Shown here: positions 17,993 through 27,205 of the stretch, one piece after another
Numbering within the stretch: the first letter of the stretch is position 1
How the letters are laid out: each line of letters opens with the position of its first letter
Assembly: GCA_002786855.1 (NCBI GenBank)
Contig: PCUU01000039.1
Span: forward strand, 385-61,863
Direction of reading: 5' to 3'
Source of the DNA: Cytophagales bacterium CG12_big_fil_rev_8_21_14_0_65_40_12
Lineage (GTDB): Bacteria; Bacteroidota; Bacteroidia; Cytophagales; Cyclobacteriaceae
Length of the DNA stretch: 61,479 nucleotides
The notes under the pieces: model-generated
Database searches by the model: none
The model's input: the letters and a program-made list of their open reading frames with translations, nothing else
What the model was told of the DNA's origin: nothing
Made by a program: the position numbers and the translations under genes

Positions 17993-18979
17993 ATGAAAAT
18001 TGCAGTTGTTGGCGCCACGGGTTTAGTTGGCGGAGAGATCCTTGAAGTTCTCAATGAAAGAAACTTTAAATTTGACGAGTTACTTCTTGTAGCATCCGAA
18101 AGGTCTGTTGGTAAAACGATGAACTATAAAGGTGTTGATTATGAGGTAATTGGATTAGAAGATGCTGTAGCTCAAAAACCAGAAATTGCTATTTTTTCGG
18201 CTGGGGGCTCAACTTCATTGGAATGGGCGCCAAAATTCGCAGCTGTAGGCACTTTTGTTGTAGACAATTCATCAGCATGGCGAATGAGCCCTGATCACAA
18301 ACTCATCGTACCAGAAATCAATGCTAAAACATTAACACCAAGCGACAAAATCATAGCCAACCCAAATTGTTCTACCATTCAAATGGTCGTGGCCTTGGCT
18401 GCTCTACATTCAAAATATACCATCAAAAGAATTGTGGTTTCTACCTATCAGTCGGTTACTGGATCGGGCAAAGCGGCTGTTGATCAGATGATGAACGAGC
18501 GCAATGGGATCGAAGGTAAAATGGCCTATCCTCATAAGATTGACATGAATGCCCTACCTCATATCGATGTGTTCTTAGACAACGGCTACACCAAAGAGGA
18601 AATGAAAATGGTGAATGAAACCAAAAAGATTTTTGGCGATGATTCCATTCGAATTACCTCAACAACAGTGCGAATACCTACAATGGGAGGCCATTCTGAA
18701 GCTGTCAATGTAGAGTTTGCCATTGATTACGACCTGGCCGAAGTAAGAACCCTTTTGGAAAATACCGAAGGCGTAATCGTTCAGGATGATCCAAAGAACA
18801 ATCTTTATCCAATGCCTTTGACGGCACATAAAAGGGATGAAGTTTTTGTAGGAAGACTAAGAAGAGACGAAAGTCAGCCGAATACTTTAAATATGTGGAT
18901 TGTGGCTGATAATTTAAGAAAAGGAGCTGCTACAAATGCCGTTCAAATCGCTGAATATTTGTCAAAAAACATCATCTAA
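17993..18979 (+). CDS. asd: Aspartate-semialdehyde dehydrogenase
   Basis: 328 residues. Reduces aspartyl phosphate to aspartate semialdehyde with NADPH, the branch point to lysine/peptidoglycan diaminopimelate, threonine and methionine. The N-terminal Rossmann motif VGATGLVGGEI, SAGGSTSLEW near 63, and the active-site cysteine in NPNCSTIQM near residue 128 are present. The C-terminal part has the usual IRITSTTVRIPT and HSEAVNVEF segments. The stop codon is directly followed by the TTG start of the methyltransferase gene, so the two are an operon. It is divergent from the giant repeat protein gene. Confidence 0.96.
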   Translation: MKIAVVGATGLVGGEILEVLNERNFKFDELLLVASERSVGKTMNYKGVDYEVIGLEDAVAQKPEIAIFSAGGSTSLEWAPKFAAVGTFVVDNSSAWRMSPDHKLIVPEINAKTLTPSDKIIANPNCSTIQMVVALAALHSKYTIKRIVVSTYQSVTGSGKAAVDQMMNERNGIEGKMAYPHKIDMNALPHIDVFLDNGYTKEEMKMVNETKKIFGDDSIRITSTTVRIPTMGGHSEAVNVEFAIDYDLAEVRTLLENTEGVIVQDDPKNNLYPMPLTAHKRDEVFVGRLRRDESQPNTLNMWIVADNLRKGAATNAVQIAEYLSKNII

Positions 18980-20170
18980 TTGATTGAAGCGCTGTTAAAA
19001 CCTGAGGTTCAAAAATTTATACGGGATCATGAAAACGATGATCCCGTTGCATTAATTCTAAAGGCCAAACAGTTCAAAAATATTCCCGTTCAAGAGGCTT
19101 TGGAGCAAATTCAGTCTCGAAAAAAAGCAAAAACAAAACTCCCTAGCTGGTACGCTTCAAATCAACTTATTTTTCCACCTCCGCTCTCAATCGAGCAAAG
19201 CTCTTCGGAACAAGCAGCAAAGTATAAGGCTGGACTTTTCAAAGGAGAAAGCTTTGTTGACCTTACTGGCGGAATGGGAATAGACTTTTCCTTTATTGGC
19301 GCATCCTTCAACAATAAATCTTATGTAGAACGGCAGTCCAACCTAACAGAGCTTGCGAAGCATAATTACCAATGCCTAGGTATTAGAAATGTAGAATTCC
19401 TGAATGAGGATGGGGGGCAATTTATCAAGAATACTGAAAAGCGATTCGATCTAATTTACCTCGATCCAGCGCGAAGAGGTGAGCACCAACAAAAAGTTTT
19501 TAGGGTTGAAGATTGCGAACCAAATGTGATTGCACTAATGCCTTTCCTAAAGGAGAAAGGCAAATCTATACTCATCAAAATGTCTCCATTATTGGACATT
19601 AAGGGGGCAATAACAGACCTAGGTGGAGCAACAGAAGTGCATATTGTTGCCATCAACAATGAGGTAAAAGAGTTACTCTTCATCCTTGATGCTGATTCAA
19701 GCCATGATCCACTGATCAAGACAATTGATCTGCATGATCCGTCAATCAATTTTCAGTTTAGGTATAGTGTTGAAGAAGAAGCAATTTCGCCATTCGGAAT
19801 TGTTGGAAACTATCTTTATGAACCGAATGTGGCTTTATTGAAAGCTGGTGCATTTAAGAGTGTAGCAAATGCCTTCGGGTTGAAGAAATTACACCCGAAT
19901 TCGCATCTCTATACTTCGGCAATCATTGTTGCCGATTTTCCTGGCAGAAGTTTTAAAGTTCAAAAGGAAATCAAATTCAATCAAAAGGAACTCAAATCAT
20001 CCATTCCTGAAATGAAGACTAATGTCACAGTTAGAAATTATCCTGCCACGGTTGAGGAGATTCGAAAAAAGACTGGATTAAAAGATGGTGGTGCTCAATA
20101 CTTATTTGCAACTACAGATCTCAAGGGAAGAAAACTTATCCTATGTGAGAAAATAGATGGTCAGCAGTAA
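18980..20170 (+). CDS. Class I SAM-dependent methyltransferase with THUMP-like C-terminal domain
   Basis: 396 residues, starting with TTG immediately after the asd stop. The middle carries SAM-binding motif I VDLTGGMGIDFSFIG (about residue 92) and motif IV IYLDPARR (about 158), where the aspartate-proline pair suggests base methylation. C-terminal residues (about 300-396) match the THUMP-like domain of the PG_1098 family, which is widespread in Bacteroidota. The substrate is probably RNA, but it is not known. The last 30 bases overlap the end of an antisense small gene. Confidence 0.82.
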   Translation: MIEALLKPEVQKFIRDHENDDPVALILKAKQFKNIPVQEALEQIQSRKKAKTKLPSWYASNQLIFPPPLSIEQSSSEQAAKYKAGLFKGESFVDLTGGMGIDFSFIGASFNNKSYVERQSNLTELAKHNYQCLGIRNVEFLNEDGGQFIKNTEKRFDLIYLDPARRGEHQQKVFRVEDCEPNVIALMPFLKEKGKSILIKMSPLLDIKGAITDLGGATEVHIVAINNEVKELLFILDADSSHDPLIKTIDLHDPSINFQFRYSVEEEAISPFGIVGNYLYEPNVALLKAGAFKSVANAFGLKKLHPNSHLYTSAIIVADFPGRSFKVQKEIKFNQKELKSSIPEMKTNVTVRNYPATVEEIRKKTGLKDGGAQYLFATTDLKGRKLILCEKIDGQQ

Positions 20171-20311
20171 TAAGAACGGTATCCCGTAATATTTGAGAAC
20201 AAGTAAGCGGTTTTGCCGACTCATCCACCAAAGCATTCGCCAAGGAGAATACAATCCAATAGCAATTCCGGCTGCCAAGACATAAATCAAAAACTTGAGT
20301 ATAATATCCAT
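20141..20311 (-). CDS. Small membrane protein, 56 residues
   Basis: An ATG-to-TAG frame of 56 codons on the minus strand. The protein starts MDIILKFLIYVLAAGIAIGL, a clear membrane helix, then YSPWRMLWWMSRQNRLLVLK, a tryptophan-rich and basic loop, then a second helix (about 44-55, IPFLLLLTIYFL). The composition is what one expects of a real two-helix inner-membrane peptide, not of random antisense sequence. It lies downstream of infB behind a terminator and ends inside the convergent methyltransferase gene (30-base overlap). Function unknown; no family is named with certainty. Confidence 0.6.
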   Translation of the reverse strand: MDIILKFLIYVLAAGIAIGLYSPWRMLWWMSRQNRLLVLKYYGIPFLLLLTIYFLT

Positions 20312-20320
20312 TTCAAAATA

Positions 20321-20350
20321 AAAGCCATTCTAATCACTCAGAATGGCTTT
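20321..20350. terminator. Terminator downstream of infB
   Basis: AAAGCCATTCT pairs perfectly with AGAATGGCTTT around an 8-base loop, with A and T tracts on either side. It ends the rimP-nusA-infB transcript 24 bases after the infB stop, and could work in both directions. Confidence 0.85.
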
Positions 20351-20373
20351 TTAATTTATTTGGTAGGAAGAAA

Positions 20374-23169
20374 TTATAGCTTCCTTTTTACTTCTTGAAT
20401 TTCAAATCCTTCAATGATATCACCTTCCTTGATGTCGTTGAAGCCTTTAATGCTCAAACCACATTCGTAACCGAATTTCACTTCGGCCACATCGTCTTTG
20501 AATCGCTTCAATTGACCAATGTTTCCGGTGTAGGTTACAATACCATCGCGAATAACACGAATTTGATTGTTTCTCTTCACAAAGCCTTCAGTCACAAAAC
20601 AACCTGCCACTGTACCCACTTTAGAGATCTTAAAGATATCTCTAACCTCAATATTACCAGTGATTATTTCCTTCTCAGTAGGCTCTAATAGACCTTCCAT
20701 CGCATCTTTGATCTCATTGATCGCATCGTAGATGATAGAGTAAAGTCTAATTTCGATCTCTTCGTTTTCAGCAATTCTTCTGGCACCACTTGACGGTCTT
20801 ACTTGGAAACCAATGATCACCGCATCAGAAGCAGAAGCTAACAATACATCAGATTCAGAAATCTGACCTACGCCTTTATGAATGATATTCACCTGAACTT
20901 CTTCAGTAGAAAGTTTCAATAATGAATCGCCAAGCGCTTCTACTGAACCATCCACATCACCTTTGATGATCACGTTAAGTTCTTTGAAATTACCTACGGC
21001 CAATCGTCTACCGATTTCATCCAAGGTAATGTGTTTCTTAGTTCTAACGCTTTGCTCTCTAAGGATTTGCTCTCGTTTGTTGGCAACCTCTCTTGCTTCA
21101 CGTTCAGTATCCATCACGTTAAAACGGTCACCAGCCTGTGGAGCCCCATCCAAACCTAGCATTTGCACCGGTGTAGATGGTCCTACGGATTTAAGCTTGT
21201 TTCCACGATGATCAAACATCGCTTTCACCTTACCATAATGAGGGCCAGCCAAAAGTACATCTCCAATTTTAAGTGTCCCCGCTTGAACCATTAATGTGGT
21301 TAAGTATCCTCTACCTTTGTCCAGAGTAGCTTCAATTACACTTCCTGAAGCATTTTTATCTGGGTTAGTTTTCAATTCCAACAATTCAGCTTCAAGCAAT
21401 ACTTTTTCAAGAAGTTCATCTACTCCTTGACCAGTTTTTGCCGAAACCTCTTGGCATTGGTATTTACCACCCCAATCTTCAACTAGAATATTCATTTGGG
21501 CCAGCTCTTCTCTAATTCGTTCAGGGTTTGCTGCTGGCTTATCAATTTTATTTATAGCAATCACGATAGGCACTTCGGCCACTTGAGCGTGATTGATTGC
21601 TTCTTTTGTTTGTGGCATCACGTTATCGTCAGCCGCTACCACGATGATAACTACATCGGTAATTTTAGCTCCACGTGCTCTCATGGCAGTAAACGCTTCG
21701 TGACCTGGAGTATCCAAGAAAGCGATTTTCTTTCCATCACGAGTCATTACGTCATAAGCACCAATGTGCTGCGTAATACCACCAGCTTCTCCTTCTGTAA
21801 CTTTAGAATCTCTAATAAAATCAAGCAATGAAGTTTTACCGTGGTCAACGTGACCCATGATGGTCACAATTGGAGCCCTGTCGATCAGATCCTTTTCATC
21901 GTCAATTTCTTCAACGATCTCTACATCTTCATCAGAAGTGGTAAAGCTTACATCAAAGCCAAACTCATCGGCAATAATAGTAATGGCTTCCGCATCAAGT
22001 CTTTGGTTGATGGAAACAAACATTCCCAAACTCATACAAGTAGAAATTACTTGATTGACAGACACATCCATTAATGAGGCTAAGTCGCTGGCCGAGATAA
22101 ACTCAGTAACTTTTAGAATTTGAGATTCTTCATGTTCCTGAAGCATTCTCTCTTCTGCGGCTTCCTGAGCAGCATTTCTCTTGTCCTTTCGGTATTTAGA
22201 TCGTCCCTTTCCTGCTCCTTTTCCTCCACTTAAACGTGCAAGTGTTTCTTTGATTTGATCTTGAATTTGTTTGTCGGTGAGTTCTTCTTTTGGAACTCTT
22301 TTCCTATTATCCGCAGGTTTTGCTGGAGCTCCTCTTCGATCTCCTGGAGTTGTAGTTCTGTTATCAGGTCTTTCAACTTTAGACGGAATGCGTTTTCTTG
22401 GACGCTTTTTCTTGTCTGCAGCCGATTGATTCTGATTCGTATTGGGGTTACTCTTATTGGGCTCTGCTTTCGGTTTTTCCTTCTTTGTAGGAAGTTCGAT
22501 TCTCCCTAAAACTTTCAGACCACTCAGCGAATCTGCCTTTGCCTTTATGGTTTCAGTTTCCGCAGGCTCTTCTTTGACTACTTCTACTTTAGGCTCTTCT
22601 TTTTTAGGTGTCGCAACTGGCGCCTGAACTTCAGGCTTCTTCTTCGGCTCCAAATCGATTTTACCTACTACCTTGAAGGTGTGAGGTTTATCTTCCTCTT
22701 TTTCCTTTTTGGGTGCTTCAGCAGGGGCCACCTCTATCTTCTTTTCAACCTTTGGTACTTCAATAACTTCAGGTTTTGGCGCTACTGGCTTAGGTACTTC
22801 TTGAACAGGTTTTGGCGGTTCAATTTTTGGTTCTACCTTTTTGAGGACTTGTTCGCTTGAAATATTCTTGATCAGAATCTCTTGTTCCGACTTTTTAGGT
22901 TCAGCAGGAACTGGAGTAGGTTCTGCTTTCGGAGCTGGCTTTTCTTCGACATGTTTTGTGCCGATAGTTAGATGAGAGGCCTCCTCTTTTTCCGATGCGG
23001 ATGCAGCATACTCCTTCGCCAACATACGGTATTGCTCATCCGTAATTTTGGAGTTAGGACTACTGTCCACATCAAATCCTTTTGAGGAAAGAAAATCAAC
23101 GAGGGAACTACTTCCTACGTTCAGTTTTCTCGCCACTTGGCTTAATCTCATCATTCTTTCTTCTGCCAT
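20374..23169 (-). CDS. infB: Translation initiation factor IF-2
   Basis: 931 residues. GTPase that delivers initiator fMet-tRNA to the 30S subunit and promotes subunit joining. An IF2_N domain (about 5-55, [22 protein letters not shown]) is followed by a long Lys/Glu/Pro-rich linker (about 70-310), a second IF2_N-like helical segment (about 350-410), and the G domain with [12 protein letters not shown] (near 440), [19 protein letters not shown] and NKID. Domains II-IV complete the C-terminal half. ATG at 23169 is used; a TTG two codons upstream is in frame but unlikely. It is the last gene of rimP-nusA-infB. Confidence 0.97.
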   Translation of the reverse strand: MAEERMMRLSQVARKLNVGSSSLVDFLSSKGFDVDSSPNSKITDEQYRMLAKEYAASASEKEEASHLTIGTKHVEEKPAPKAEPTPVPAEPKKSEQEILIKNISSEQVLKKVEPKIEPPKPVQEVPKPVAPKPEVIEVPKVEKKIEVAPAEAPKKEKEEDKPHTFKVVGKIDLEPKKKPEVQAPVATPKKEEPKVEVVKEEPAETETIKAKADSLSGLKVLGRIELPTKKEKPKAEPNKSNPNTNQNQSAADKKKRPRKRIPSKVERPDNRTTTPGDRRGAPAKPADNRKRVPKEELTDKQIQDQIKETLARLSGGKGAGKGRSKYRKDKRNAAQEAAEERMLQEHEESQILKVTEFISASDLASLMDVSVNQVISTCMSLGMFVSINQRLDAEAITIIADEFGFDVSFTTSDEDVEIVEEIDDEKDLIDRAPIVTIMGHVDHGKTSLLDFIRDSKVTEGEAGGITQHIGAYDVMTRDGKKIAFLDTPGHEAFTAMRARGAKITDVVIIVVAADDNVMPQTKEAINHAQVAEVPIVIAINKIDKPAANPERIREELAQMNILVEDWGGKYQCQEVSAKTGQGVDELLEKVLLEAELLELKTNPDKNASGSVIEATLDKGRGYLTTLMVQAGTLKIGDVLLAGPHYGKVKAMFDHRGNKLKSVGPSTPVQMLGLDGAPQAGDRFNVMDTEREAREVANKREQILREQSVRTKKHITLDEIGRRLAVGNFKELNVIIKGDVDGSVEALGDSLLKLSTEEVQVNIIHKGVGQISESDVLLASASDAVIIGFQVRPSSGARRIAENEEIEIRLYSIIYDAINEIKDAMEGLLEPTEKEIITGNIEVRDIFKISKVGTVAGCFVTEGFVKRNNQIRVIRDGIVTYTGNIGQLKRFKDDVAEVKFGYECGLSIKGFNDIKEGDIIEGFEIQEVKRKL

Positions 23170-23205
23170 ACTCAAATATCCCTTTTTTTAAGCGTTAAAA
23201 AAATC

Positions 23206-24453
23206 TTAGCCCTGCTCGAATTCCGTTGAAAGAATCTTGAAAACGTGTTTCACAGTCTCTTCTTCTAACTCGGTTCTTCTTACAATATCTTCTGCAGAAA
23301 TCGCTAGAACACTTTTTGCAGTATCCAAACCAATTTTCTTCAACTCATCAATAATCCAATCATCAATCTCATCGATAAACTCTTCTAGATCAACATCCTC
23401 CTCTTCAAGCTCGGAAAGTTCTCTGAAAACGTCAATCTCTAAACCCACAAGTTTTGATGCCAATTTAATGTTTTGTCCACCTTTGCCTATTGCCAATGAA
23501 ACTTGATCTGGTTTCAAATAAACTGATACCCTTCCCTCGGTATCCAATATTTTCATACTGGTGATTTTGGCTGGGCTCAAGGCTCTTGAAATGTATAGCT
23601 CTAGGTTATCAGTGTAATTGATAACGTCTATATTTTCGTTCTGAAGTTCACGTACAATCGAGTGAATTCTTGATCCCTTCATACCTACGCAGGCACCCAC
23701 TGGATCAATTCTATCATCATAAGATTCTACAGCTACTTTAGCTCTTTCGCCTGGTTCTCTAACCACTTTCTTAATGGTGATTAGACCATCATAAACCTCA
23801 GGCACTTCAGCTTCAAAAAGTCTTTCAAGGAATTCACCAGACGTTCTTGATAGAATGATCTTCGGATTACCGTTGACCATGTCTACTCTATCAATAATTG
23901 CTCTGATTGAATCTCCTTTTCTAAATCTGTCTTTCGAGATTTGCTCTTGTTTTGGCAAAGAAAGCTCATTCCCCTCTCCATCAATTAAAAGCACTTCGCG
24001 ACTTAAAATCTGGTAGACTTCAGCAGAGATTATCTCTCCAACCAAGTCCTTATATTTTTGATAAAGAATGTCTTTTTCTAAATCCTTGATTCTTTGAATA
24101 AGCGTTTGACGAGCCGTCATTACCGCTCTTCTTCCGAAATCAATTAATTTAATTTCTTCAGCAACCTCTTCACCAATTTCAAAATCTGGCTCAATAAGAC
24201 GCGCATCGGTTAAACTGATTTTATCATAATCCCAGATGTCTTCTGAGTTATCGTCAACGATTTCTCTGAATCGCCAAATCTCCAAATCACCTTTATCTGC
24301 ATTAATAATAATATCGAAGTTGTCATCAACTTCATATTTCTTCCTGATCATGGTTCTGAAAACATCTTCCAGAATTCTAATCATAGTTGGTCTATCGACA
24401 TTTTTATTCTTTGCAAACTCTGCAAATGATTCGATTAATATTGAACTGTCCAT
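23206..24453 (-). CDS. nusA: Transcription termination/antitermination factor NusA
   Basis: 415 residues. Binds RNA polymerase and nascent RNA and affects pausing, termination and rRNA antitermination. An N-terminal polymerase-binding domain (1-125) precedes an S1 domain (about 130-200, VGEIISAEVYQI) and the two KH domains (VGACVGMKGSRIHSIVREL near 230, SLAIGKGGQNIKLASKLVG near 325). An acidic C-terminal tail (about 345-415) is present but no full AR1/AR2 pair as in E. coli. Between rimP (5 bases upstream) and infB (36 bases downstream), the classic order. Confidence 0.97.
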   Translation of the reverse strand: MDSSILIESFAEFAKNKNVDRPTMIRILEDVFRTMIRKKYEVDDNFDIIINADKGDLEIWRFREIVDDNSEDIWDYDKISLTDARLIEPDFEIGEEVAEEIKLIDFGRRAVMTARQTLIQRIKDLEKDILYQKYKDLVGEIISAEVYQILSREVLLIDGEGNELSLPKQEQISKDRFRKGDSIRAIIDRVDMVNGNPKIILSRTSGEFLERLFEAEVPEVYDGLITIKKVVREPGERAKVAVESYDDRIDPVGACVGMKGSRIHSIVRELQNENIDVINYTDNLELYISRALSPAKITSMKILDTEGRVSVYLKPDQVSLAIGKGGQNIKLASKLVGLEIDVFRELSELEEEDVDLEEFIDEIDDWIIDELKKIGLDTAKSVLAISAEDIVRRTELEEETVKHVFKILSTEFEQG

Positions 24454-24458
24454 TCTGA

Positions 24459-24926
24459 TTACTTAAATGACACTAATACATTCGCTTTATCAATAGAGTC
24501 GAAGGCAATTTCTACTAATTCAGTAGTAGTTTTCTTCTTCTCCTTAATTTCCTTTTCAAATTTAATGGATGTTTCACCCACTTCTATAAGTTTACCCTTC
24601 TCAATTGTTCCATCGAGCATGACCAACTTCAACTCTCTACCCACATTTTTTTGATACTGTCTTTTGAACTTCAGCGGGTGATCTAAACCAGGGGAGGAAA
24701 CCTCTAACACAAATGGGTCGTCAAAAACTTCTTCAAGTTCCATCTTCATCCCAATTGCTCTACTCAAATCAGCACATTCATCAATATTGACTCCATTGTC
24801 ACTATCGAGCAACACCAATATTTTCGCTTTACTGGTCAATCCCTTAACAAGAACATCAACAATAAAATAGGACTCGTCTTTCAGACTTTCTAAAGCCGCC
24901 TTCTCCACAAAATCCTTTATGTCCAT
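24459..24926 (-). CDS. rimP: Ribosome maturation factor RimP
   Basis: 155 residues. Assists late assembly of the 30S subunit. It has the two-domain RimP pattern: an N-terminal alpha/beta domain with the motif LVLLDSDNGVNIDECADLSR (residues 36-55) and EVSSPGLDHPLKFKRQYQKNVGR (near 75), and a C-terminal Sm-like beta barrel. First gene of the rimP-nusA-infB operon. The upstream spacer holds the terminator of rmlA, only 24 bases before the start. Confidence 0.94.
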   Translation of the reverse strand: MDIKDFVEKAALESLKDESYFIVDVLVKGLTSKAKILVLLDSDNGVNIDECADLSRAIGMKMELEEVFDDPFVLEVSSPGLDHPLKFKRQYQKNVGRELKLVMLDGTIEKGKLIEVGETSIKFEKEIKEKKKTTTELVEIAFDSIDKANVLVSFK

Positions 24927-24949
24927 ACAAATAATGTTAGATAAACAAA

Positions 24950-24970
24950 GAGGGGACTTTTGGTCCCCTC
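24950..24970 (-). terminator. Terminator after rmlA, before rimP
   Basis: GAGGGGAC pairs with GTCCCCTC around a 5-base loop, followed on the minus strand by TTTGTTT. It ends the rmlB-rmlA transcript about 145 bases after the rmlA stop and lies in the rimP leader, so it might also act as an attenuator for rimP. Confidence 0.8.
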
Positions 24971-25114
24971 GTGGTTAAATCCCTTAAGTGATGCAAAATT
25001 AATGTTTTTTTTAATCAAATCAAATCTTTGCCTAACAGTTAAAAAAGGTGAAGCCAAGCCTCCTGATTCTTAAGCCCAAACCTGAGAGATATTGAATGGA
25101 AGCTACCTCTTGTA

Positions 25115-25978
25115 CTAATTCTTCAATAAGCTTAATAAGTACTGGCCATAACCTGATTTTACCAAAGGAGAGGCTATTCTTTCGAGTTGATCTCCAGAAA
25201 TAAATTTCATTCTAAACGCGATCTCCTCAATACAACTAATTTTGAAACCCTGCCTTTCCTCAATCACCTGAACAAATTGACCAGCCTGCATTAAAGATTC
25301 AAAAGTACCAGTGTCCAGCCAAGCCGTGCCTCTGTCTAGAATACTTACCTTAAGATTTCCTCTATTTAAATACTCCTTGTTTACATCTGTGATTTCTAAT
25401 TCGCCTCTTGGGCTTGGCTTCAGGTTTTTCGCTATTTCTACCACACTGTTGTCATAGAAATAAAGACCAGGAACAGCATAGTTTGACTTTGGTGATATTG
25501 GTTTTTCTTCAATGCTGAGCGCGTTCATTTCCGCGTCAAATTCAACCACACCGTATCTTTCGGGATCAGAAACTCTGTATGCGTAGATTATCCCTCCATC
25601 TGGATCGGTGTTGGACTGTAGTAATTTTGGTAAGCCAGACCCATAAAAAATATTATCTCCTAATACCAATGCTACTTTATCCTCCCCAATAAACTCCTCA
25701 CCTATGATAAAAGCCTGCGCCAAACCATCAGGGCTTTCTTGAACGGCATATTCAAAGCGGCAGCCTAATTGGCTTCCGTCTCCAAGTAATTTCTTAAAAG
25801 AAGCATTATCATGAGGGGTCGTGATTATCAGTATATCCTTAATTCCCGCCATCATCAATATAGACAATGGGTAGTAAATCATTGGTTTATCATAAACCGG
25901 CATAAGCTGCTTGCTTACCGCCAAAGTCAATGGATGAAGTCTTGTGCCCGAACCGCCTGCTAATATTATTCCTTTCAT
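25115..25978 (-). CDS. rmlA: Glucose-1-phosphate thymidylyltransferase
   Basis: 287 residues. Makes dTDP-glucose from glucose-1-phosphate and dTTP, the first step to dTDP-rhamnose and other deoxysugars for surface polysaccharide. The nucleotide-binding motif [13 protein letters not shown] is at residue 6, [12 protein letters not shown] near 29, GDNIFYGSG near 108 and the C-terminal [13 protein letters not shown] near 221. It follows rmlB with three bases between. The other rhamnose genes (rmlC, rmlD) are not adjacent, so the final sugar cannot be stated. Confidence 0.96.
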   Translation of the reverse strand: MKGIILAGGSGTRLHPLTLAVSKQLMPVYDKPMIYYPLSILMMAGIKDILIITTPHDNASFKKLLGDGSQLGCRFEYAVQESPDGLAQAFIIGEEFIGEDKVALVLGDNIFYGSGLPKLLQSNTDPDGGIIYAYRVSDPERYGVVEFDAEMNALSIEEKPISPKSNYAVPGLYFYDNSVVEIAKNLKPSPRGELEITDVNKEYLNRGNLKVSILDRGTAWLDTGTFESLMQAGQFVQVIEERQGFKISCIEEIAFRMKFISGDQLERIASPLVKSGYGQYLLSLLKN

Positions 25979-25981
25979 AAC

Positions 25982-27031
25982 TCAGTTTTGATATTGTTCT
26001 GAATAGTAATCTTGATAATTGCCTGAAGTTACATTGTTCAACCAATCCTCATTTTGCAAATACCAATCTACTGTTTTTTCCAGTCCTTCCTCAAATTGTA
26101 ATGAAGGTTCCCAGCCCAACTCAGCTTTAATCTTTGAAGCATCAATGGCATAGCGCATATCATGCCCAGCCCTATCGGTCACATAAGTAATTAGCTTTTC
26201 CGATGTCCCCGTTTCTCTTCCAAGTTTTCTATCCATTATGCTACAAAGTAACTTAACGATATCGATATTTTTCCATTCATTAAATCCACCAATATTATAA
26301 GTCTCTCCAACTTTTCCTTGATGAAAAATTTGGTCTATGGCTCTCGCGTGATCTTCTACAAAAAGCCAATCTCTTATGTTTTCTCCTTTACCATAAATAG
26401 GAAGGGATTTGTTGTGCTTAATGTTGTTAATGCACAAGGGAAGTAGTTTCTCTGGAAATTGATAAGGACCATAATTATTAGAGCAATTGGAAACAACTAT
26501 CGGCAACTTATAAGTATTCTGATAAGCCCTTACAAAGTGATCCGAACTTGCCTTAGAGGCAGAATAGGGTGATTGAGGATCGTAACTTGTTGTTTCCAAA
26601 AAGTATCCTGTTTCACCTAAAGAACCATAAACTTCATCGGTTGAAACATGATAGAAAAGCTTGTCTTCAAGATTTCCTTTCCAAATTTTTAAAGCGGCAT
26701 TGAGCAAATTAACTGTTCCGAAAACATTCGTTTTAACAAATGCCAATGGATCGCTGATTGATCGGTCCACATGAGATTCGGCAGCAAGGTGGATCACGCC
26801 ATCAAATTGATGCTTAGAAAAAAATTCATCTAAGTATAAAGAGTCGTTGATATCTCCTTTTAAAAAATGATAGTTTTCAGATTGCTCCACATCCTTCAGG
26901 TTTTCTAGGTTACCAGCATAAGTCAAAGCATCTAAGTTGTAAACCTGATAGTCTGGGTATTTCTTGATAAACAATCTAACCACATGGTTTCCGATAAAAC
27001 CTGCGCCACCCGTTATGAGTACTTTTTTCAT
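25982..27031 (-). CDS. rmlB: dTDP-glucose 4,6-dehydratase
   Basis: 349 residues. NAD-dependent short-chain dehydrogenase of the extended type that converts dTDP-glucose to the 4-keto-6-deoxy sugar. Rossmann motif TGGAGFIGNHVV at residue 6, catalytic STDEVYG near 132 and YSASKASSDH near 156. ATG at 27031 is preferred over one four codons upstream because a promoter -7 box ends only about nine bases before that upstream ATG. It is followed by rmlA three bases later. Confidence 0.96.
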   Translation of the reverse strand: MKKVLITGGAGFIGNHVVRLFIKKYPDYQVYNLDALTYAGNLENLKDVEQSENYHFLKGDINDSLYLDEFFSKHQFDGVIHLAAESHVDRSISDPLAFVKTNVFGTVNLLNAALKIWKGNLEDKLFYHVSTDEVYGSLGETGYFLETTSYDPQSPYSASKASSDHFVRAYQNTYKLPIVVSNCSNNYGPYQFPEKLLPLCINNIKHNKSLPIYGKGENIRDWLFVEDHARAIDQIFHQGKVGETYNIGGFNEWKNIDIVKLLCSIMDRKLGRETGTSEKLITYVTDRAGHDMRYAIDASKIKAELGWEPSLQFEEGLEKTVDWYLQNEDWLNNVTSGNYQDYYSEQYQN

Positions 27032-27051
27032 AGTTTGAAACATTGATGACT

Positions 27052-27059
27052 CAAAGATA
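27052..27059 (-). promoter_or_regulatory. Candidate -7 box of rmlB-rmlA
   Basis: TATCTTTG on the minus strand fits TANNTTTG exactly, about 20 bases before the rmlB ATG at 27031. A TTTG at 19-base spacing was not found, so the -33 part is weak. Confidence 0.5.
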
Positions 27060-27157
27060 AAATTTTACACCTAAGCATTTTTGTTCGTTCGATGAATCTC
27101 ATGTTTACTCTGTTAAAACAACCAGAAAAGGCTTTGAACCAATTTACCTAACGATCG

Positions 27158-27188
27158 TTTGTTCGGAAAACGATTTTAACTAATTTCG
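27158..27188 (+). promoter_or_regulatory. Promoter of the acyl-CoA dehydrogenase gene
   Basis: TTTG at 27158-27161, 19 bases, then TAATTTCG at 27181-27188; one mismatch to TTTG-N19-TANNTTTG. Transcription would begin about ten bases before the ATG at 27206, giving a very short leader. Confidence 0.7.
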
Positions 27189-27205
27189 GGAAACTATAAT
27201 TACCT

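Noticed and set aside
20213-20398. Plus-strand 61-codon frame between the methyltransferase and infB
   Set aside because: It runs antisense through a far more protein-like 56-residue frame and through the infB terminator, and enters infB itself.
22230-22980. Repetitive Lys/Glu/Pro region as a low-complexity or foreign insert
   Set aside because: It is the normal flexible linker of IF-2, which is long in Bacteroidota.
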